A DNA stretch of 58,245 nt from an uncultured Rickettsiales bacterium (GTDB lineage Bacteria > Pseudomonadota > Alphaproteobacteria > Rickettsiales > UBA1997), in the NCBI GenBank assembly GCA_905478245.1, contig CAJQHT010000027.1, positions 1 to 58,245 of the forward strand, read 5' to 3'. Positions 36,193 to 46,287 of this stretch are shown piece by piece. The notes beneath the pieces were generated by a model. It did not search any database. It saw only the letters and a program-made list of their open reading frames with translations, and was not told where the DNA came from. Both the position numbers and the translations under genes were made by a program. Numbering within the stretch: position 1 is the first letter of the stretch; each line of letters opens with the position of its first letter.

Positions 36193-36365
36193 ATACCATT
36201 TTAACTTATAAATGAATTAAATTCTAAATATTTTTATGGTAAAATTGTTAAAAAACGAGTCGTAATATGTTCATATTTTAACGAGGCTTTTTGTCAATTT
36301 TAACTAAAAAGATGACGAATTCAATCATTTTAATAAAAAATCCATTTTAGAAGTTAAAATGGTAT
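36193..36365. repeat. Palindromic repeat, type B, full length
   Basis: Terminal inverted repeat ATACCATTTTAACTT / AAGTTAAAATGGTAT and the shared hairpin core (GAGTCGTAATATGTTCATAT). Almost identical to the copy at 12963-13134; a few differences lie in the arms (AAATGAATT for AAATAAATT). It occupies most of the 36134-36416 gap between metK and rpmJ. Confidence 0.85.
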
Positions 36366-36416
36366 AAGTCAAGAATTTTGTAAATTAATAATTATTCTAA
36401 CTTCTTAAAAACAGAA

Positions 36417-37577
36417 TCAGGAAACTAAATCTTTCAACTTCCCTGCCAAATCAGTCTTTTCCCAAGAAAAACCACCTTCATCATCAGTTTTTCTGCCAAA
36501 ATGGCCATAAGCTGCCGTTCTTTGATAGATAGGTCTATTTAATTGTAAATATTGTCTAATTCCTTTGGGTGATAAATCGATATTATCATTTATAATTTTA
36601 ACTAATTCATTACCATTAATTCCAGTATCATGATTATTAATGTAAAGTGATAACGGCTTTGAAACTCCGATAGCATAGGCAATCTGAATGGTGCATCTTG
36701 TCGCTAATTTTGAAGCCACAATATTTTTTGCCAAATATCTTGCCATATAAGCAGCACTTCTATCTACTTTTGTTGGATCTTTTCCTGAAAAGGCACCGCC
36801 TCCATGTGGAGCGGCTCCACCGTAAGTATCAACAATGATTTTACGACCAGTAAGGCCAGCATCGCCATCTGGACCACCTATAACAAAATTTCCAGTTGGA
36901 TTGATTAAAAAATTTTTCTCTTTACACATCCAGCCATCTGGCAAAGTACTAACCACATAAGGTCTTATCATTTCTCTAACCTGATCTTGGGTTATTCCTT
37001 CTTTGTGTTGAATGGAAACCAAAACAGATTCTGCTTTTATCGGCCTGCCATTTTCGTAACATAAAGTAATTTGACCTTTAGCATCAGGGCCAAGACCTTT
37101 TAAATCACCTTTTTTAATAGCGTCAGAAATATTATGCAATATCCTGTGAGAATAATATATTGGTGCAGGCATTAAAGCTTCAGTTTCATCACAAGCATAA
37201 CCAAACATTATACCCTGATCGCCCGCTCCCTCATCTTTATTTTTAGACTCATCAACCCCCATGGCAATATCTTCAGACTGTCCATGAATAAAATTAGTTA
37301 TTTTTAACTTTCTGTAATCAAAGCCATTGCTATCATAACCAATATCCTTAACAACATTTCTAATTAAATTTTCTATATCGCTTTTTATGATTTGGGGAGC
37401 TCTTATTTCTCCACCCACAACAACGTTATTAGTAGTGGCAAAAGTTTCAATAGCTAAGCGAGAATAAGGATCTTTCTTTAGATAAGCGTCCACTAATGCA
37501 TCTGATATTTGGTCACATATTTTATCAGGATGTCCGGCAGAAACAGATTCTGAGGTAAATAGAAAATTATTTGGCAT
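36417..37577 (-). CDS. metK: S-adenosylmethionine synthetase
   Basis: Makes SAM from methionine and [23 protein letters not shown] (residues ~8-27), [16 protein letters not shown] (~116-131) and [19 protein letters not shown] (~255-273) are the three MAT signatures. At 386 residues the length is normal. No SAM riboswitch-like leader is evident upstream; that space is filled by a type-A repeat. Many Rickettsia carry a decayed metK, whereas this one is intact. Confidence 0.97.
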   Translation of the reverse strand: MPNNFLFTSESVSAGHPDKICDQISDALVDAYLKKDPYSRLAIETFATTNNVVVGGEIRAPQIIKSDIENLIRNVVKDIGYDSNGFDYRKLKITNFIHGQSEDIAMGVDESKNKDEGAGDQGIMFGYACDETEALMPAPIYYSHRILHNISDAIKKGDLKGLGPDAKGQITLCYENGRPIKAESVLVSIQHKEGITQDQVREMIRPYVVSTLPDGWMCKEKNFLINPTGNFVIGGPDGDAGLTGRKIIVDTYGGAAPHGGGAFSGKDPTKVDRSAAYMARYLAKNIVASKLATRCTIQIAYAIGVSKPLSLYINNHDTGINGNELVKIINDNIDLSPKGIRQYLQLNRPIYQRTAAYGHFGRKTDDEGGFSWEKTDLAGKLKDLVS

Positions 37578-37605
37578 TTGATATATTATTTAAAAAATTA
37601 ACTTA

Positions 37606-37780
37606 ATACCAAATCCCATTCTTTAATGAATGATATAACAAAATATTTTTTAGATAAAAATTATAAAAAACGAGTCGTAATATGTACATATTTTAACGAG
37701 GCTTTTTATGATTTTAATCAAAAAATATGAAGTTAGATTATTTATTATTTTTAACCCATTTTAAAGATGGGAATTGGTAT
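37606..37780. repeat. Palindromic repeat, type A, full length
   Basis: 175 bp, ends ATACCAAATCCCA and TGGGAATTGGTAT, core GAGTCGTAATATGTACATAT with one base changed in the loop (TTCAT to TACAT). Lies between ftsH and metK on the same strand, filling their 207-bp gap. Its left end gives only TGGTATTAA towards metK. Confidence 0.85.
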
Positions 37781-37784
37781 AACA

Positions 37785-39653
37785 TCAGCTAGGTAAAGCG
37801 CTTTTTAAAGTCTTCTTTCCGACACTTTTAGATCTTTGTATTTTTTTCCCTGCTAAAATATTATTAATCTCCACTCCTGTTAAGGTTTCATATTTTAACA
37901 AAGATTGCGCCAATAATTCTAAATCGGCACTTTTTTTAGTCAATATTTTTTTTGCTGTTTTTATCGCATTATCAATAATTAGTTTTACTTCGGAATCAAT
38001 TTGTTTTGCCGTTTCTTCTGAGAAATCATTAGTTGATGGCAAGTAAGAACCATTATCATCCTTAGAATAATTAACAGCACCAACTTTATCGCTCAAACCC
38101 CAATTAATAACCATATTTTTTGCCATTTTAGTGGCATGGTCAATGTCAGAAGAAGCGCCAGTTGTAACTTTTTCATAGCCAAAAATAATTTCTTCTGCAA
38201 CTCTTCCTCCCATTGCCACTGCCAAATCATCTTTTAATTTAGCTCTAGTAATAGAGAATTGATCTCTGGTTGGTAGCCTCATAACTAAGCCAAGGGCCCT
38301 GCCACGCGGAATTATTGTTGCCTTATGTATCGGATCTGAATCAGGGCTATTAATAGCAACAATAGCATGTCCAGCTTCATGATAAGCTGTTAATTTTTTC
38401 TCATCATCTTGCATAATCATGGATTTACGCTCTGAGCCCATCATGATTTTATCTTTAGCATCTTCTAAATTTTGCATTGTAACTAATTTTTGATTTGCCT
38501 TTGCGGCTATCAAAGCTGCCTCATTAGTTAAATTGGCTAGATCTGCACCAGAAAAACCAGGAGTCCCACGTGCAATAATTTTCATATCAACATCTGTTGC
38601 AATATTAATTTTCTTAATATGCACATTAAGGATCTGCTCTCTTCCCATTATATCAGGATTTGGCACTGTAATTTGACGGTCAAATCTACCAGGACGAAGC
38701 AAAGCCCTATCCAAAACATCGGGCCTATTAGTTGCAGCAATAATGATAACTCCTTCATTGTCAGAAAAACCATCCATCTCCACTAAAAGCTGATTTAAAG
38801 TTTGCTCCCTTTCATCGTTTCCACCACCTACTCCACTACCACGATGCCTGCCAACCGCATCAATCTCATCAATAAAAATAATACAAGGGGCATTTTTTTT
38901 CCCTTGCTCAAACATATCTCGAACACGACTAGCGCCAACACCAACAAACATTTCAACAAAATCAGAGCCAGAAATTGAGAAGAATGGCACCTTTGCCTCG
39001 CCAGCAATTGCTCTAGCAAGTAAAGTTTTACCAGATCCAGGAGAGCCTATCAACAAACAGCCTCTTGGTATTTTAGCCCCCAAGGCGGAATATTTAGTTG
39101 GATTTCTTAAAAAATCTACTATTTCTGACAACTCCTCCTTCGCTTCATCTATACCGGCCACATCTTTGAATGTCACTGGCAATTTATTTTCTTGCAATAA
39201 TTTTGCCTTCGATTTACCAAACCCTAATGCCTTTCCACCCCCTGCAGCACCTTTCATCAAGAACACCCCTAGGCCAATCATTATAATAAGCGGCAACCAG
39301 CCCAGCAATCCACCTATTATTCTTTCATATTTTCCAACTATAGGAACAGCATTTACCTGCACATTTTGCTGTCTTAATTTTTCAATTAAATCAGGATAAT
39401 CAGGCAAAAATGTATAAAATCTTTCCGAGGATTTTAAAATACCACTTAAATCCTGTCCCTTAATTTCAACCTTATCAACCGCACCAGCCTCAACGCTACT
39501 CATAAAATCAGAGAAACTAATCTGCTTCACCCCCATTTGCGGACCCTGATTAAAAATACTGGAAATAGTCATAATGAAAAAGAATATAATTATCCAAATC
39601 AGGAATCCTTTATTATTTCTTTTTGTTTTTTTATCTTGATTCTTATTTTTCAT
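37785..39653 (-). CDS. ftsH: ATP-dependent zinc metalloprotease FtsH
   Basis: Membrane-bound AAA+ protease that degrades misfolded and regulatory membrane proteins. Two membrane segments (~17-34 and ~112-130) flank a periplasmic domain. The AAA module has Walker A GSPGSGKT (~202-209), Walker [18 protein letters not shown], and the second-region-of-homology [20 protein letters not shown]. The zinc site is HEAGH at 425-429. At 622 aa it has normal length. It lies 32 bp downstream of rnc rather than next to tilS, its usual neighbour. Confidence 0.97.
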   Translation of the reverse strand: MKNKNQDKKTKRNNKGFLIWIIIFFFIMTISSIFNQGPQMGVKQISFSDFMSSVEAGAVDKVEIKGQDLSGILKSSERFYTFLPDYPDLIEKLRQQNVQVNAVPIVGKYERIIGGLLGWLPLIIMIGLGVFLMKGAAGGGKALGFGKSKAKLLQENKLPVTFKDVAGIDEAKEELSEIVDFLRNPTKYSALGAKIPRGCLLIGSPGSGKTLLARAIAGEAKVPFFSISGSDFVEMFVGVGASRVRDMFEQGKKNAPCIIFIDEIDAVGRHRGSGVGGGNDEREQTLNQLLVEMDGFSDNEGVIIIAATNRPDVLDRALLRPGRFDRQITVPNPDIMGREQILNVHIKKINIATDVDMKIIARGTPGFSGADLANLTNEAALIAAKANQKLVTMQNLEDAKDKIMMGSERKSMIMQDDEKKLTAYHEAGHAIVAINSPDSDPIHKATIIPRGRALGLVMRLPTRDQFSITRAKLKDDLAVAMGGRVAEEIIFGYEKVTTGASSDIDHATKMAKNMVINWGLSDKVGAVNYSKDDNGSYLPSTNDFSEETAKQIDSEVKLIIDNAIKTAKKILTKKSADLELLAQSLLKYETLTGVEINNILAGKKIQRSKSVGKKTLKSALPS

Positions 39654-39685
39654 TTATTTGGCGTTAAATTTTTTAAAAAATTATT

Positions 39686-40369
39686 CTAAGTAGCTAAACC
39701 ATCTAGAACCTCAACAGCGTATTTTGCAGCTTTTTTCTGAGCCTCTTTCTTGGAAGAACCTGTAGCAGCATATCTCTTGCCATCAAACTCTACAACAGAA
39801 GTAAATATTGGCTCATGCTCATTTCCCCCACTTCTTACAGTTTGATATTTTGGCAATTTCTTTGTTTTAGATTGTATAATCTCTTGTAATCTTGAAACGG
39901 GATCAACATCATGTAATAAATCACTCTCTATAAATTTTTGCCAATATTTATAAATAAACTTACCGCAAATTTCAAACCCTAAATCCAAATAAACTGCTCC
40001 TATCAAAGCTTCCAGACCGTTCTCTAAATTTCTTTTATTGTCTCTGCCTTTATTTTTTTCTTCATTCTTAGAAAATATCATCGCCTCTCCTATATTGATC
40101 TCTTGAGCAATTTGAGAAATAACTTCGCCACTTGCCAAATATGCATGCCTTTTTGAAAGCATTCCCTCTTTTTCATTCTTATAAATTTTAACAAGCTCGC
40201 TTGCTATAAACATTGACAAAACCGCATCGCCTAAAAATTCTAATCTTTGATAATTCTTGGCATCCTTGCCAAAAGAAAAACTGGGATGAGTTAAGGCCTC
40301 GGTAAATAATTCAATATTATTATAATTATAATCTATACTTTCCAGGAAATCTTCTATTTTTTTATTCAT
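39686..40369 (-). CDS. rnc: Ribonuclease III
   Basis: Double-strand-specific endonuclease for rRNA and mRNA processing. The signature YQRLEFLGDAVLSMFIA is at residues ~40-56, with the second acidic cluster LENGLEALIGAVYLDLG near 115-131. A dsRNA-binding domain occupies ~155-225 (DPVSRLQEIIQSKTKKLPKY, KEAQKKAAKYAVEVL). At 227 residues it is standard. It begins immediately after the stop of the coiled-coil protein gene. Confidence 0.96.
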   Translation of the reverse strand: MNKKIEDFLESIDYNYNNIELFTEALTHPSFSFGKDAKNYQRLEFLGDAVLSMFIASELVKIYKNEKEGMLSKRHAYLASGEVISQIAQEINIGEAMIFSKNEEKNKGRDNKRNLENGLEALIGAVYLDLGFEICGKFIYKYWQKFIESDLLHDVDPVSRLQEIIQSKTKKLPKYQTVRSGGNEHEPIFTSVVEFDGKRYAATGSSKKEAQKKAAKYAVEVLDGLAT

Positions 40370-40888
40370 CTATTTACTAATATTGCTTATATCTATTTTT
40401 ATTTTTTTATATAGGCTAGATGCAATTTTCTTAAAATTATCAATACCAACATTTTGCATCGCCCTAAAATCCTCTATCTTCTTCTCAACCTCTTCAATTC
40501 TCTGCAAAGCAAGAGCTGCCTGCTTTTCTGCCTCCATACGCTTTTTTACTTCTTTTTCTTTTTGTTTATAGATTTTATCCACCTTTTCCATAACTGGCTG
40601 CAAATCAATAGAGCCCTCCGAAACACCTTCTGATAAAGATTTCTTCATCTGCTCTTCTTGTATTTTTTGATTTTCTACTTCTGGATCTAGGTCTCCTTGC
40701 TCAGATTGATACATCTTAACACCACTTTCATACATATATTCACCTTCCTTTATTTTATATTCAGATTCTTGTAGCATTTTTTCATATCTGATAAATTCTT
40801 TTTCTGCCATTTTTTTAAATTTATAATATTTGACCATATAGGTTAACATTATTATAAAAAGGGTTAAATCTATTATAAATCCTACCAT
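40370..40888 (-). CDS. Membrane-anchored coiled-coil protein, unknown
   Basis: 172 residues: an N-terminal membrane segment (~4-22), then a charged helical body with heptad character (KEKEVKKRMEAEKQAALALQ, RIEEVEKKIEDFRAMQ). No family recognised. It is 9 bp downstream of panC and abuts rnc; lepB is the gene most often found before rnc in other proteobacteria, but this is not LepB (no serine-lysine protease motifs). Confidence 0.65.
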   Translation of the reverse strand: MVGFIIDLTLFIIMLTYMVKYYKFKKMAEKEFIRYEKMLQESEYKIKEGEYMYESGVKMYQSEQGDLDPEVENQKIQEEQMKKSLSEGVSEGSIDLQPVMEKVDKIYKQKEKEVKKRMEAEKQAALALQRIEEVEKKIEDFRAMQNVGIDNFKKIASSLYKKIKIDISNISK

Positions 40889-40897
40889 AATTTATCC

Positions 40898-41746
40898 TTA
40901 AAATAATTTAATATTATCAATCAATCTAACGCCACCAAGGTGAACGGCAATAAAAATTCTAGCACTTTGACCTTTATCCAAAATTTTCATATCTCGCAAA
41001 TCATCTTCATTGCAAATCTGTAAATATTCAACATTATCAAAATTTTTTGATAATTTCTTTTTATTTTCTTCTAGAAAATTACTGATATTAACCTCTTTTA
41101 CCGATAGTAAATATCTTTTTATTAAAGTCAAAGATTTAAAAACTTTTACCGCATTTTGCAATGACTCACTACTCAACCTAGAGTTTCTAGAGGACGTTAC
41201 CAGGCCATTTTCTTGCCTAAAGGCAGGAGAGCTAATTATTCTAACATTTAAATTATTCTTTTGAGTAAAATATTTTATAATTTGCAATTGCTGAAAATCT
41301 TTTTCTCCAAAAATAGCTATATCAGGCTGAATAATTTTAAATAACCTATTAATTATCTGAACAACCCCTTCAAAATGACCTTTACGATATTTTCCACATA
41401 AATTATTCGCCAAAATACCAATATCAAAATCAATCAAATGATTAGATAGATTAATTTCAGCACTATCCGGGCAAAACAAAATATCAGCATCATTTTCTTT
41501 AAGCCTAACGATATCACTTTCTAAATTAATTGGATAATTATTAAAATCATCAATATTGTTAAATTGTCTTTTATTGACAAAAATTGAAACAATAGCAATA
41601 TGATCATTTTCTTTAGCTTTTTTAAGCAAAGATAGATGCCCTTCATGTAAAAAGCCCATAGTGGGCACAAAGGAAATTTTTTTACCTTTGCTTCTTAGTA
41701 GCTCTATATACTTCTGTATCTCTATTATCTTGTGAAATATTCTCAT
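40898..41746 (-). CDS. panC: Pantothenate synthetase (pantoate-beta-alanine ligase)
   Basis: ATP-dependent ligation of pantoate and beta-alanine. FVPTMGFLHEGHLSLLKKAK (residues ~26-45) is the nucleotidyltransferase HIGH-type motif. FVNKRQFN stands where most enzymes have FVNPTQFG. IFGEKDFQQLQIIKYF and the KMSKS-like SSRNSRLS (~residue 190) complete the site. The 282-residue length is standard. panB is not in the window. Its ATG overlaps the prmC stop (ATGA). Confidence 0.93.
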   Translation of the reverse strand: MRIFHKIIEIQKYIELLRSKGKKISFVPTMGFLHEGHLSLLKKAKENDHIAIVSIFVNKRQFNNIDDFNNYPINLESDIVRLKENDADILFCPDSAEINLSNHLIDFDIGILANNLCGKYRKGHFEGVVQIINRLFKIIQPDIAIFGEKDFQQLQIIKYFTQKNNLNVRIISSPAFRQENGLVTSSRNSRLSSESLQNAVKVFKSLTLIKRYLLSVKEVNISNFLEENKKKLSKNFDNVEYLQICNEDDLRDMKILDKGQSARIFIAVHLGGVRLIDNIKLF

Positions 41747-42591
41747 TTTTTAAAAATTAAACATCTAATTATACCACCTAAATCCTTTCTACAATCCGCA
41801 AATTTTAAATTATTTAATTCAAATATTTTTATAATTTCATCTTGTTGATTTTGACCAATTTCTAAAAATAAATATCCATCTTTTTTTAGAAAATTACTTA
41901 TATTGCCAGCTATAATTCTATAACAATCAAGACCTGTAAGACCTCCATCTAGCGCAATTCTTGGCTCAAAAATACTCACTTCCGATTGCAAAGAGTCAAT
42001 TTCATTAGATTCTATATATGGCGGGTTAGCTATTATCAAGTCAAAATCTTTATCTTGAAGATCGCTAAACCAATCTGATTTAATAAGGTTAACTCTATTA
42101 GAAATATCAAGACTAACAGCATTACGATTTGCAACTTTTAAAGCTTTTGCACTTATATCAACACCAAGCCCTTGAGCATTTTCAAATTGTTTAATAACGC
42201 TAAGAAGCAAACATCCACTACCTACTCCTAATTCTAATATTTTTAAATTAGAATCTTTATTTTTAAAAATATCAAGAATTGCTTCTATTAAAACCTCAGA
42301 ATCAGCCCTGGGATCCAAAACATCTTTATTCACAAAAAATACATCTTCGTAAAAATATCTTTTATTTAAAATATGAGATAAAGGCTCTTTCTTTGATCTT
42401 CTCTGAATTAATTCCTGAACTTGATTAATTTTCTCCAAGGGGACTTTTGAATCAGAAGAAGCAAAGATTATATCCTCCTTACTTATATCTAAACAATGAC
42501 AGATTATCAATAAAGCATCAAGATCACAAGATTCTATAGATTTACTCTTAAGTTTAGAGGTGCAAAATTCTAATAATTCCTTTACATTCAT
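41743..42591 (-). CDS. prmC: Peptide chain release factor N5-glutamine methyltransferase
   Basis: Methylates the GGQ glutamine of RF1/RF2 using SAM. The SAM site ILELGVGSGCLLLSVIKQF (~residue 115-133) and the catalytic NPPY in FDLIIANPPYIESNEI (~185-200) are diagnostic. An N-terminal helical domain (~1-85) ends in the conserved EPLSHILNKRYFYEDVFFV. The 282-residue length is normal. prfA, its usual partner, is not nearby. It is coupled to panC by a 4-bp overlap. Confidence 0.93.
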   Translation of the reverse strand: MNVKELLEFCTSKLKSKSIESCDLDALLIICHCLDISKEDIIFASSDSKVPLEKINQVQELIQRRSKKEPLSHILNKRYFYEDVFFVNKDVLDPRADSEVLIEAILDIFKNKDSNLKILELGVGSGCLLLSVIKQFENAQGLGVDISAKALKVANRNAVSLDISNRVNLIKSDWFSDLQDKDFDLIIANPPYIESNEIDSLQSEVSIFEPRIALDGGLTGLDCYRIIAGNISNFLKKDGYLFLEIGQNQQDEIIKIFELNNLKFADCRKDLGGIIRCLIFKK

Positions 42592-42609
42592 TAATAAATG
42601 CTAATCTTT

Positions 42610-44292
42610 TTATTGAAGGGAATCTTTTTTTGATTCATCGTGTTTATGGGTGGCAGCAGGAGACTTATCATCAGAATCGTCTACAGATATTGACTTGTCA
42701 CTCTTAATAATATCCGAATTTCCAGTTTTAACAGGATAAGCTTGATCATTCTTCTGATCTATTTCAACAGAGGTAGGAGGTAAACCCTTCTCCTCTTTCG
42801 CTTCCTCTGCAGAAAAAGGTATCTCTTGAGGCAAGGCGGCATCTATAGCAGGAGAAATATTCGCTTCACTTACCGCACTATCGGAAAATTCCTTAAATTG
42901 CTTTATAAGAGGCATCATCATTTTACTAATATCACCCATAACCTTAAGAATCAAAACATTATTGATCGTAACATTCAACTCACTTCCAAAGATATGGAAT
43001 TCACTAAGAGCATCATTTGTATTAGGATTTTTTCTAGCAAGATCAACAATAAATTCAGCTATTTTGTCCTCTAATGCCATATTATCTATTTCAGCATTTT
43101 TATCTTCAATCTTATTTTCAAGTAAATTCTCTTTTACAAGATTAACTTCGGACTTATTTTTGCTCTTGTTATTCTCCAGGACAATAGAAGGTTTTTTATT
43201 TTCGGCAAAATTATTTACTTGACCAACAGATTCTTCTATTGAAGAAACCCATCTTTTTAAATATACCAAAATATTGTCTAGATTTTTAACTCTAATTTTT
43301 AAATCACCCGGAGAGACTCCAGACCCAACAGAAGGCAAAGACCCTGAAACATTAATATTAAACATCGGCGAAGATAAATCAAGATTGACCACTGCAACCT
43401 CTTTTACAACCATCTCTTGTAGCTTTTCATCAAATTCTGAAGTAATTTGGAAGTTAGCCAAAAGATTTCTATTTGTTACAACTTTAGAATCAGCCTCATT
43501 CTCTTTTTTATCAGAACCAACAGTTTCAATTTCAAGACTAGGAAGACTATCTGGCAAAGATTTATTTTCTCTTATGTCCTGTTTACTGATTTCCTTAGCA
43601 TCAATATAAGCGATATCCTGCTCAGACGGCAAAGAATCCTCTCCTTCTTTGTCGCTAATCACATCATCCTTGCTTGACGCAACATTCTTTTGATTGCCAG
43701 CTTCATCTATATTTGCAAATTTATCAAAAACATCAAAACTATCAATATCCCTAAAATTAGAATCAATCTCAACTATTTGAACATCATCTTCAAGTCTAAC
43801 ATTTATTTTTAACTCAGAAGAGTCAAGCTTAAATACTGAATCACCAGAATCGTCAAGCAAAGAATATCCGTCATCCTTATATAAAATTTCACTAATTTTT
43901 TGATCTTTAATTTTAAGGCTAATAATTGGGTCTTTATTAAATTTAACATTTTTAATTTCTTTATCCAAAGATTGAATACTTACATTGCCAACTTTAACTA
44001 TAAATTGATTAGAAAATATATTAGATTCTGTTGATATGTTTTCAACAACAACATCATTGCCAAAAAAGCCACTCTTAGTTCCCCTGATGGTCAAAGTGGT
44101 AATTTCAAGATTATGCCTCATTGGAAAACCGGATGACGAAATATTGTCAGCAGTAATATTTGTATTACTATCCAGAGCTTTAACAATATTTTTTTTAATT
44201 TCACCAGACTTTATAAACCAAAAAGCAGTATAAGAAATCAATAAAAATAAAATTAATGGTAAAACTAATCTTAGTATTATTTTTTTAATCAT
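42610..44292 (-). CDS. DUF2125-like membrane-anchored protein
   Basis: 560 residues with one N-terminal membrane anchor (~7-27) and a large periplasmic part. The start YTAFWFIKSGEIKKNI...ISSSGFPMRHNLEI fits the alphaproteobacterial DUF2125 family (a YxxxWF...GFPxR pattern). Most of the middle (~185-300) and the end (~485-560) is acidic, Ser/Asp/Lys-rich and low-complexity, unlike ordinary DUF2125 proteins. Function unknown. It lies 18 bp upstream of prmC and downstream of the ferredoxin gene. Confidence 0.65.
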   Translation of the reverse strand: MIKKIILRLVLPLILFLLISYTAFWFIKSGEIKKNIVKALDSNTNITADNISSSGFPMRHNLEITTLTIRGTKSGFFGNDVVVENISTESNIFSNQFIVKVGNVSIQSLDKEIKNVKFNKDPIISLKIKDQKISEILYKDDGYSLLDDSGDSVFKLDSSELKINVRLEDDVQIVEIDSNFRDIDSFDVFDKFANIDEAGNQKNVASSKDDVISDKEGEDSLPSEQDIAYIDAKEISKQDIRENKSLPDSLPSLEIETVGSDKKENEADSKVVTNRNLLANFQITSEFDEKLQEMVVKEVAVVNLDLSSPMFNINVSGSLPSVGSGVSPGDLKIRVKNLDNILVYLKRWVSSIEESVGQVNNFAENKKPSIVLENNKSKNKSEVNLVKENLLENKIEDKNAEIDNMALEDKIAEFIVDLARKNPNTNDALSEFHIFGSELNVTINNVLILKVMGDISKMMMPLIKQFKEFSDSAVSEANISPAIDAALPQEIPFSAEEAKEEKGLPPTSVEIDQKNDQAYPVKTGNSDIIKSDKSISVDDSDDKSPAATHKHDESKKDSLQ

Positions 44293-44349
44293 AATTCTAA
44301 TTATAAATATTTATAAAATAAATTTTCTTTGGCTGAAATTCTTGAATAT

Positions 44350-44685
44350 TTAAACAGAAACATTGCGAGTTTGATCCGGCACAATCAAAGTTAAGCCGTC
44401 TAGCTCTTTATTCATGATAATTTGACAACCCAATCTAGAAGTTGGTGTTAAACCAAAGGCTAAATCCAGCATATCTTCTTCATCCTCGCTTGGCTCTTCA
44501 AGTTTATTAAAATGCCCCTCATCAAGAACAACATGGCAAGTTGAGCAAGCAAGAGAACCTTCGCAGGCGCCCTCTAAATCAATATCATTATTATGAGCAG
44601 CTTCAAGAACTGTAGTTCCTACAGGAACTTCAAATTCTTTTTTTTCTCCTTTTTCTATAAAAATTATCTTAACTTTATCGGTCAT
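44350..44685 (-). CDS. fdxB: 2Fe-2S ferredoxin, adrenodoxin type
   Basis: Electron donor for iron-sulfur cluster assembly and related reactions. Three cluster cysteines are in [10 protein letters not shown] (residues ~41-50) and the fourth in SRLGCQI (~residue 90). The acidic helix [17 protein letters not shown] is the partner-docking region of adrenodoxin-like ferredoxins. The 111-residue length is typical. It stands apart from any isc genes. hscA/hscB, its usual neighbours, are not seen. Confidence 0.93.
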   Translation of the reverse strand: MTDKVKIIFIEKGEKKEFEVPVGTTVLEAAHNNDIDLEGACEGSLACSTCHVVLDEGHFNKLEEPSEDEEDMLDLAFGLTPTSRLGCQIIMNKELDGLTLIVPDQTRNVSV

Positions 44686-44752
44686 TTATGTGTATATTTA
44701 ATTAATAACATCATTTAGAATTATCACGAAGCAAATTCAACTAAACTAATCT

Positions 44753-44835
44753 TATGCTATTTCCTATTTTTAACAAAAAATATGAAGTTAGATTGTTTAT
44801 TAACTCTAACCCACTTTAAAGATAGAAAATAGTAT
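44753..44835. repeat. Degenerate, core-deleted type-A repeat
   Basis: ATGCTATTTCCTATTTTTAA on the left pairs with TTTAAAGATAGAAAATAGTAT on the right; both differ from the normal ends, yet still pair. The inner part AAAAAATATGAAGTTAGATT matches the type-A right arm; the core is gone. First repeat of the 628-bp gap 44686-45313, which also holds another repeat and the pdhA promoter and no other gene that I can see. Confidence 0.6.
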
Positions 44836-44964
44836 TATTTAACTAGAACTTAATTCGTAACTTTTAAGTAAATTTAAAATTTTACAACCAAATTATAATC
44901 AGCTAATAATTATATTGCAACATTTTTTGCTTAAATTGACAACGCTAGATCTCGCTACTTTATT

Positions 44965-45138
44965 ATACCAATTATCAGATTAAACTATACATTTAGGCAA
45001 AATATTTTTTAGATAAAAATTATAAAAAACTTGTCTGTAATATGCTTATATTTCACGAGGCTTTTTATGATTTTAATCAAAAAATATAATAGTTAGATTA
45101 TTTATTATCTTAACCCATCTAAAGATGGGAATTGGTAT
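44965..45138. repeat. Palindromic repeat, type A, diverged full copy
   Basis: Ends ATACCAATTA and ATGGGAATTGGTAT; the core reads CTTGTCTGTAATATGCTTATATTTCACGAGGC and still pairs AATAT with ATATT. The left arm between 44975 and 44995 has diverged. On the minus strand the left flank gives TGGTATAAT, but the next gene on that strand is 276 bp away. Confidence 0.8.
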
Positions 45139-45251
45139 TGCACCAATTTCTACCCTTAATTTAAAGATGTAAGTCAAAAATATAATATATAAGCTATTCA
45201 TTATTCCACTCCTGGAAAAAGAAAATGGTATTACTAGATATTTTGAAAAAA

Positions 45252-45280
45252 TTGACATTTGAAAATTATATTATTAAAAT
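45252..45280 (+). promoter_or_regulatory. Sigma-70 promoter for pdhA-pdhB
   Basis: A perfect TTGACA at 45252-45257 and TAAAAT at 45275-45280 are separated by 17 bp. The predicted transcript starts near 45287, about 27 nt before the pdhA ATG. This is the best-formed promoter in the window. Confidence 0.7.
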
Positions 45281-45313
45281 GACAAAAATAATAAATTTTT
45301 AGACATTAGTAAA

Positions 45314-46285
45314 ATGACAATAGACAGGTTTAGCAAAAAAGATCTTTTAAAATTCTACGAAGAAATGCTGTTAATTCGCCGCTTTGAAGAAAAAGCCGGC
45401 CAGCTTTATGGCATGGGTTTAATTGGAGGATTCTGTCATCTTTATATTGGTCAAGAAGCCATATCTACTGGCATGAAATATAACATGAAGCCAAATGATA
45501 AGGTCATAACAACATATCGTGATCACGGCCACATGATTTCAGCAGGATCAGATCCAAAAAGAATCATGGCCGAGCTTCTAGGGCGTGCCGATGGCTGCTC
45601 TAAGGGTAAAGGTGGCTCAATGCATTTATTTGACCTAGAAAAACATTTTTATGGTGGACACGGAATAGTCGGTGCATCCGTTCCAATAGGAGCAGGCTTG
45701 GCATTCTCTGATCAATATCAGGGCAATAAAAATATTACACTTTGTTATTTTGGCGACGGAGCTGCTCATCAAGGGCAAGTTTACGAAACTTTCAATATGG
45801 CAAAATTATGGAATCTTCCTGTTTTATTTATTATTGAAAATAATCGCTATGCCATGGGAACATCTCAAGAAAGATCTTCTTCCACCAGTGAACTCTACAG
45901 GAGAGGAGAGGGCTTTAATATACCTGGCGTTGCTATTGATGGAATGGATATATTTAAAGTTATAGAAGAGGGGAAAAAAGCAATGGACCATGTTAGAAGC
46001 GGCAAAGGACCAATGTTAATAGAGCTAGATACCTATCGTTATCGTGGCCACTCAATGTCTGATCCAGCAACTTATCGAAGTAAAGACGAGGTAAACTTTA
46101 TTAAAAATAATGTCGACCCTATTAAGAATTTTAAAAAACAAATAATTGACAGTAAAAAAATCACTGAAGATGAAACAAGAGAAATTGACAAAAATATTAA
46201 ACAACAAATAAGCGAAATAGTTGAGTTTTCTAAAAATAGTCCAGAGCCTTGCGAAAGTGAACTAACAACAGATATTTATAATTAA
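45314..46285 (+). CDS. pdhA: Pyruvate dehydrogenase E1 component, alpha subunit
   Basis: Thiamin-diphosphate-dependent decarboxylation of pyruvate, with pdhB. The ThDP motif [20 protein letters not shown] and following IENN span residues ~147-177. The start [30 protein letters not shown] and [20 protein letters not shown] (phosphorylation-loop region) are typical. At 323 residues it has the usual bacterial alpha length. pdhB follows 2 bp later. Confidence 0.96.
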   Translation: MTIDRFSKKDLLKFYEEMLLIRRFEEKAGQLYGMGLIGGFCHLYIGQEAISTGMKYNMKPNDKVITTYRDHGHMISAGSDPKRIMAELLGRADGCSKGKGGSMHLFDLEKHFYGGHGIVGASVPIGAGLAFSDQYQGNKNITLCYFGDGAAHQGQVYETFNMAKLWNLPVLFIIENNRYAMGTSQERSSSTSELYRRGEGFNIPGVAIDGMDIFKVIEEGKKAMDHVRSGKGPMLIELDTYRYRGHSMSDPATYRSKDEVNFIKNNVDPIKNFKKQIIDSKKITEDETREIDKNIKQQISEIVEFSKNSPEPCESELTTDIYN

Positions 46286-46287
46286 TT

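Noticed and set aside
37578-37784. SAM riboswitch upstream of metK
   Set aside because: The space is taken by a type-A palindromic repeat; no kink-turn or SAM-I/II-like conserved bases seen.
44686-45313. Small gene in the ferredoxin-pdhA gap (minus-strand frame 45073-45258)
   Set aside because: The frame consists largely of the right half of a type-A repeat and its flank; no family signal.
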